From contig CAYVGI010000009.1 of NCBI GenBank assembly GCA_964451095.1, positions 1 to 64,000 of the forward strand: a DNA stretch of 64,000 bases. The letters run 5' to 3'. Every line of letters starts with the position of its first letter. Position 1 is the stretch's first letter. The stretch comes from DAOTTY01 sp964451095. GTDB lineage: Bacteria; Chloroflexota; Anaerolineae; Aggregatilineales; Phototrophicaceae. Position numbers and translations under genes: made by a program. Below, piece after piece: positions 60,305 to 64,000 of this stretch. A model generated the notes under the pieces. That model had not been told where the DNA came from. It saw only the letters and a list, made by a program, of their open reading frames with translations, and did not search any database.

Positions 60305-62485
60305 ATGCACCCCGCAGAAAACGACTATTTTGGCATGGAGCTTGCCCGAATGCACATCCCGGCGAACACACGTGAATCCCATGTAAATTCGATTGCGCGT
60401 CCGGCATCTTTTCGCTTGAACTGGACATTCGTTTTAGCAGGAAGCGCTTTCCTGGCAACCGCCATTGCAGCAATATGCTTTATGCCGATGTGGGAGGGGG
60501 CGCTGTGGGTGCCTGCGCTAAGCCTTGCCGCCGCTGGGATGGTGTGCATGGGTGTGCTGGTGTGGCGGCACCCCATGGCGATGCCGACCGACGCCCCCGA
60601 AGCAAGTGAAACAACACCCTCACAGAATGCACCGCTAACGCAGTTCGACTGGTTTGGCGTGGGGGCAGGCATTGCCATGTTGGGGACTGTTACGGCGCTA
60701 CAGTTTGCGCCACAGGTGCCAGAGCGATTGCAGTTGGCGCTTATCGCCGGGGGCATGGGCGCATTCATATGGGGCGTGGCGGGACTGCGTCCCGACCACT
60801 TCGTTAACTTGTTGCGGGCGTGGGCGTCAGTGCCCCGCTGGGTGAGCTATAGCTTGTTAGCAACTTTCTTCGGTGCGCTGGCGGTGCGGCTGTGGCGGCT
60901 AGAGAGCGGATTGCGTGTGTTGGTGGACGAGATGCAGAACATCGTGCCTGCCGTGCGTATGTGGGAGGCAAACTTCCCGCTGTTCCAGCAGATTTACTAT
61001 CCAGACTATCCGTATCCCTACATCTACCCTTATCTGCAACAGGCAGGCAGCGCGGTCTTCGGGTACAGCCTGTTTACGTTGCGCGTACCGAATGCAATTT
61101 ACGGGGCGCTCAGTGTGTTTGCCATCTACTGGCTAGTGAAGCTGTTGTTTGAAAACCGTCAGCTTGCCGTGATGTCTGCGGTGGCACTCGCTGCACTGCC
61201 GATGCACATGCAGTTTTCTCGCATTGGCATCATGAACTTGTACGATCCCACGCTGGCAATGCTGGCGTTTGCCTTTGCCATCCGTGGCGTTCGGTATGGG
61301 CTGCGCCGGGACTGGGTGCTGGCGGGTGCGATGCTGGGTTTCACGCATTACGTTTATGAGGGTGGGCGGTTATTGCACACGCCGTTGATCTCGCTGTGGC
61401 TGTTTATCTTGGTGATTTGGCTGTGGCGGCAGGCAGAACCGATGCGCGTTGCCAGGGGGCTGGCACTGGCTGTTGCGGTGTCGCTGGTGCTGGCAGCGCC
61501 GATCTACATCACATGGGTGGGCATGGACGGTGAGGTTTTTGGTCGGCTCAGTTCGCAAAACCTGACCCGAGTCGAGACGCCGTCCGGTTTTGACGCACCA
61601 GAAGAAACAGATTACCGTCTACAGCAGATGGTCACCAACCTCGTGGATTCGTTCGCACTCTACGTCACAAAACTGGATGAGTGGATGTTTTACGGTGGCA
61701 CCCAGCCGATGATCCCCACGTTTTTGCAGCCGTTTTTCCTGCTAGGGTTAGTGGCATCCCTGGTGCACAGGCGGCGGTGGGGGTACACGGTGCTGCCAGC
61801 GCTGTGGCTACTGGTCACGGCGACGCTGCTGGGGCTTTTCATCTGGAACCCGCTGCACGTTGCCCGCCACACGGTGGCAATGCCCGCCATTGCCATCGCC
61901 ATTGCGCTTGGTGTTTGGTGGTTGGCACGGTTGTGTTTCCCGGTCGCACGCACACAACTCACTGCGGCGTGGACGGTGTTGTTGTGCCTTGTGATGGCGC
62001 AGGTGATCTACTACTTTGCATTCCACCTGCCCGTTTTCAACAATCAGGCGCGTTGGGTGCGCGGCTATGCAGACCCGGACGACGCCATGCTGCGGGCGGC
62101 GGATCTCCCTAACAACACCGAGGTTTACGTCATCACACGCACGCAGTTGTTCCCGCGCTGGCACCCGAAGTATTTTCTGCTGTACATTACCCACGGGGAT
62201 GTTCCCGTAATTCATGTGTGGCTACAGAGTTGGCTGCGCGATGACATCCTCACCGACCTGACGCCCGGTAACAACCACGCCTTCTTCGTGGAGGCATCGA
62301 ACAGCGAGCTAATTGACGAAATCATGTCTTTGCATCCGACCATGATTCCGTCTTTTAGCGATGACCCGTATCTGTCGCCCACGATGCAGTTTGTTATGCT
62401 CTACCTCCCGGCAGACGAGCTATTGCCCCCACCCCAGGCGGTGAGTACCGCAGAGGACGGGGTGACTGTGATAGACGGGGATTAG
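60305..62485 (+). CDS. GT39/ArnT-like membrane glycosyltransferase (stand-alone)
   Basis: A 726-aa polytopic protein. Several hydrophobic helices (from about 40) precede the GT-C-like core, whose first loop has R-V-L-V-D-E-M-Q-N (about 204-212), followed by Y-Y-P-D-Y-P-Y-P-Y-I-Y-P-Y. The pattern (A-L-P-M-H-M-Q-F-S-R-I-G-I-M-N-L-Y-D-P and G-F-T-H-Y-V-Y-E-G-G-R) is that of the bacterial PMT/ArnT family, which transfers sugars from polyprenyl phosphate outside the membrane. A soluble C-terminal region of about 180 residues follows. It is a further member of the type found in the 10952-32082 series but lies far from it. Confidence 0.8.
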   Translation: MHPAENDYFGMELARMHIPANTRESHVNSIARPASFRLNWTFVLAGSAFLATAIAAICFMPMWEGALWVPALSLAAAGMVCMGVLVWRHPMAMPTDAPEASETTPSQNAPLTQFDWFGVGAGIAMLGTVTALQFAPQVPERLQLALIAGGMGAFIWGVAGLRPDHFVNLLRAWASVPRWVSYSLLATFFGALAVRLWRLESGLRVLVDEMQNIVPAVRMWEANFPLFQQIYYPDYPYPYIYPYLQQAGSAVFGYSLFTLRVPNAIYGALSVFAIYWLVKLLFENRQLAVMSAVALAALPMHMQFSRIGIMNLYDPTLAMLAFAFAIRGVRYGLRRDWVLAGAMLGFTHYVYEGGRLLHTPLISLWLFILVIWLWRQAEPMRVARGLALAVAVSLVLAAPIYITWVGMDGEVFGRLSSQNLTRVETPSGFDAPEETDYRLQQMVTNLVDSFALYVTKLDEWMFYGGTQPMIPTFLQPFFLLGLVASLVHRRRWGYTVLPALWLLVTATLLGLFIWNPLHVARHTVAMPAIAIAIALGVWWLARLCFPVARTQLTAAWTVLLCLVMAQVIYYFAFHLPVFNNQARWVRGYADPDDAMLRAADLPNNTEVYVITRTQLFPRWHPKYFLLYITHGDVPVIHVWLQSWLRDDILTDLTPGNNHAFFVEASNSELIDEIMSLHPTMIPSFSDDPYLSPTMQFVMLYLPADELLPPPQAVSTAEDGVTVIDGD

Positions 62486-62685
62486 TTCTTCCGGTGGGTA
62501 CCGTCCGACGTGCCGTTTAGCCGGCGCTGTGCCGCGAGGTAGCTGGCAACCCGCCTGCGGATGTGGTGTTTGCTGCCCTCTGTGGAGATGCCGTGCTGCA
62601 CACAGAAGTCAATGAGTTCCGCCTTGAGCCAACGGAACTCGTTAAACGCCTGCACACTCAGTTTTTCATCAAGGTTTGGTCGCAC
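62482..62685 (-). CDS. SAP-like domain small protein
   Basis: A 67-aa basic protein with a GTG start preceded by AGGTCAGGA. The body (FNEFRWLKAELIDFCVQHGI, S-T-E-G-S-K-H-H-I-R-R-R-V-A-S-Y-L) resembles SAP-like DNA-binding helical domains found in small bacterial proteins. The charged C-terminus is R-L-N-G-T-S-D-G-T-H-R-K-N. It overlaps the convergent GT39-like gene by 4 bp. A nucleic-acid role is inferred from the fold. Confidence 0.7.
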   Translation of the reverse strand: MRPNLDEKLSVQAFNEFRWLKAELIDFCVQHGISTEGSKHHIRRRVASYLAAQRRLNGTSDGTHRKN

Positions 62686-62856
62686 TGTCCTGACCTCATA
62701 GGCTAAAACTTATGTTCTAATCTTAGCTTATCACACATAGCTCGTGAAGACCGAATTGCCCCCCTCCCCCAAAAATTGGGGGCTAACGCTTACTGAAAGC
62801 AAACGGTGTTTTCCCGTATAATCGAGTTGTTTAAGTTAAGTAACTAAGGAGGGGAC
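62686..62856. promoter_or_regulatory. Intergenic region with hairpin and candidate promoter of the NfeD-SPFH unit
   Basis: CCCCCAA (62766-62772) pairs with TTGGGGG (62776-62782) around AAA. Downstream, CTGAAA (62793-62798) and a consensus TATAAT (62817-62822), 18 bp apart, form a moderate promoter. AAGGAGGGG ends 5 bp before the ATG at 62857. Confidence 0.5.
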
Positions 62857-63525
62857 ATGCCACCTTTACTGTTAGACCCAACCCTGGTGTATGCCCTGTT
62901 GATTGTCGGCTTCTGGCTGGGGGTTACTGCCACATATATCCCTGGCACATGGATACCCGAAACCGGTGCACTGGTCACGTTAGCGGGCGCGTTCGCACTG
63001 CTCACGATGATGCCCACCAACTGGATCAGTGTGGTGCTGCTGGTTGGCGGCATGACGGTGTTCGTTGCGCTGCCGTTTGCGAACCCGAATTACACGCGCT
63101 GGACGAACATGGCGCTGGTGGTGCAGGGCATCGGCAGTGTGTTTTTGTTCCAGGGCATGGTGCCAAACCTGCTGCTGATTGCGCTGATCCTGGCACTCGC
63201 ATTTGTCTATAACCAATACCTGCTGCTCCCCACACTAGAAAAGATGCGTGCCCTGCCGCTCGTCGGTGATGACGCACTGCACCTATTCGGGGCGGAGGGC
63301 TACATCATGAGTGCGGTGAACCCGCCCGCTGCTGGTACAGCACAGGTTAACGGCGAGATGTGGACAGTACGCAGCAGTGACGACCTGCAAAAGGGGGACA
63401 GTGTTCGGGTAGTGGGCGTGCACGGGCTGGAGCTAGAGGTTGAGCGGATGAAGCCCAAGCGCAAGCCACAACCACAAGCGGACACCCCGATGACAAACGG
63501 GGCAGTCCTACACGAAGAGCAATAA
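62857..63525 (+). CDS. NfeD-family membrane protein
   Basis: A 222-aa protein with about four membrane helices (residues 8-115) and a C-terminal OB-fold domain of the NfeD type (about 143-192: EGYIMSAVNPPAAGTAQVNG, then M-W-T-V-R-S and G-D-S-V-R-V-V-G-V-H-G). The tail is Lys/Pro-rich. NfeD proteins pair with SPFH/stomatin proteins in membrane microdomains, and such a gene starts 41 bp downstream. A strong AAGGAGG precedes the start. The ClpP-like protease domain of long NfeD proteins is absent. Confidence 0.88.
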   Translation: MPPLLLDPTLVYALLIVGFWLGVTATYIPGTWIPETGALVTLAGAFALLTMMPTNWISVVLLVGGMTVFVALPFANPNYTRWTNMALVVQGIGSVFLFQGMVPNLLLIALILALAFVYNQYLLLPTLEKMRALPLVGDDALHLFGAEGYIMSAVNPPAAGTAQVNGEMWTVRSSDDLQKGDSVRVVGVHGLELEVERMKPKRKPQPQADTPMTNGAVLHEEQ

Positions 63526-63566
63526 ACACACAGAAGACCAAGCATTATCCATAACAAGGAGCGGAC

Positions 63567-64000
63567 ATGTTTGCACAAATTATCATCGGCGCGGTAGTGC
63601 TCGTTCTGGTCGGGATCGTACTGAACTCGATCAAGATCATTCCCGAATACGAGCGGTTGGTTGTGCTCACGCTAGGAACCTACACAGGCACCCGCGGACC
63701 GGGCTTCAAGTTCGTGATCCCCGGCATTGAACGGGCGATTCGCGTAGACCTGCGTGAGCGCTTTTTGGATATCCCCCCACAGACGGCGATCACCAGGGAC
63801 AACGCACCTATCTCAGTGGACTTTCTCGTCTACTACCGGGTGATAGACCCCAAGCTGAGTGTGTTGAAGGTGGACAACGTAGTATCGGCATCAACCAGCA
63901 TCGCTATGACGAACCTGCGTGCCGTCATCGGTGATATTGAGCTGGACGAGGTGCTGTCCAAGCGTGAGCAGATCAACGAAATTCTGCGCGTGAAGCTGGA
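63567..64000 (+). CDS. SPFH/stomatin-like protein (slipin), partial at window end
   Basis: The first 144 residues are visible and the gene continues past the window. An N-terminal membrane hairpin (about 4-24, IIIGAVVLVLVGIVLNSIKI) is followed by the SPFH domain: Y-E-R-L-V-V-L-T-L-G-T-Y, G-P-G-F-K-F-V-I-P-G-I, D-I-P-P-Q-T-A-I-T-R-D-N and V-Y-Y-R-V. The end visible here is in the oligomerising helix (L-S-K-R-E-Q-I-N-E-I-L). AAGGAG lies 6 bp upstream of ATG 63567. It acts with the upstream NfeD protein, probably in membrane organisation. Confidence 0.92.
   Translation, partial: MFAQIIIGAVVLVLVGIVLNSIKIIPEYERLVVLTLGTYTGTRGPGFKFVIPGIERAIRVDLRERFLDIPPQTAITRDNAPISVDFLVYYRVIDPKLSVLKVDNVVSASTSIAMTNLRAVIGDIELDEVLSKREQINEILRVKL

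Noticed and set aside
1..64000. Mobile elements, CRISPR arrays, phage or defence systems
   Set aside because: No transposase, integrase, terminal inverted repeats, spaced direct repeats, restriction enzyme or toxin-antitoxin pair was recognised on either strand.

Overview
This window reads as one contig from an uncultured Chloroflexota bacterium, most likely class Anaerolineae. I infer this from gene families, without a database search. The strongest signal is a set of giant polytopic proteins of the DUF2298 ('YYY') and Agl23-like families, which are known mainly from Chloroflexi and Archaea. Supporting points are GC-rich DNA, frequent GTG/TTG starts, many secreted beta-propeller and SH3-like proteins, and a Ser/Thr kinase with WD40 repeats. 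A run of exactly 100 N at 43134-43233 marks a scaffold join. I see no transposase, integrase, CRISPR array, rRNA or convincing tRNA.

Layout. 1-4900: a secreted repeat protein, a HEAT-repeat protein coupled to an MDR oxidoreductase, and a convergent exported TPR protein. 5230-10726: gyrA and uvrA, convergent around a hairpin. 10890-32126: the main feature, a minus-strand gene series about 21 kb long with almost no spacers. In transcription order it holds a YbhN-like membrane protein, a GT4 glycosyltransferase, a methyltransferase, a GT39-like protein, an 1801-aa GT39-DUF2298 fusion, an 864-aa DUF2298 protein, a 650-aa GT39-like protein, an ECF sigma factor, its zinc-finger anti-sigma factor and an Agl23-like/NHL fusion, followed by a terminator. 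32127-34300: the principal sigma factor (rpoD/sigA) behind a DUF177 gene, with a near-consensus promoter. 34493-38014: an ABC-2 exporter facing a LuxR-HTH/TetR pair; a 24-bp palindrome covers the exporter promoter. 38011-41771: metabolic genes (GH32 sucrose hydrolase, Nudix, IsdG-like monooxygenase, a frameshifted nitroreductase, a 2Fe-2S ferredoxin). 41851-47175: small secreted proteins, the assembly gap, a membrane/propeller protein and a DUF3179 protein. 47356-57154: a membrane Ser/Thr kinase, an ARMT1/DUF89 protein, an M28 peptidase, a run of poorly known genes, trehalose synthase and a small unknown gene. 57273-64000: a class A penicillin-binding protein, a small membrane protein, another GT39-like enzyme, a SAP-like protein, and an NfeD-SPFH pair cut by the window edge.

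How the genes fit together. The 21-kb series looks like a self-contained cell-surface glycosylation unit: a cytoplasmic glycosyltransferase and a methyltransferase for building or modifying a glycan, several lipid-linked-sugar-type membrane transferases, and the Agl23-like protein. Its own envelope-stress type sigma/anti-sigma pair sits inside it, with a candidate ECF promoter in the 55-bp gap before the sigma gene. This is the best candidate for an undescribed system here; the substrates and targets cannot be read from sequence. Elsewhere the regulatory DNA is readable at several points (TetR operator, sigA promoter, paired terminators).
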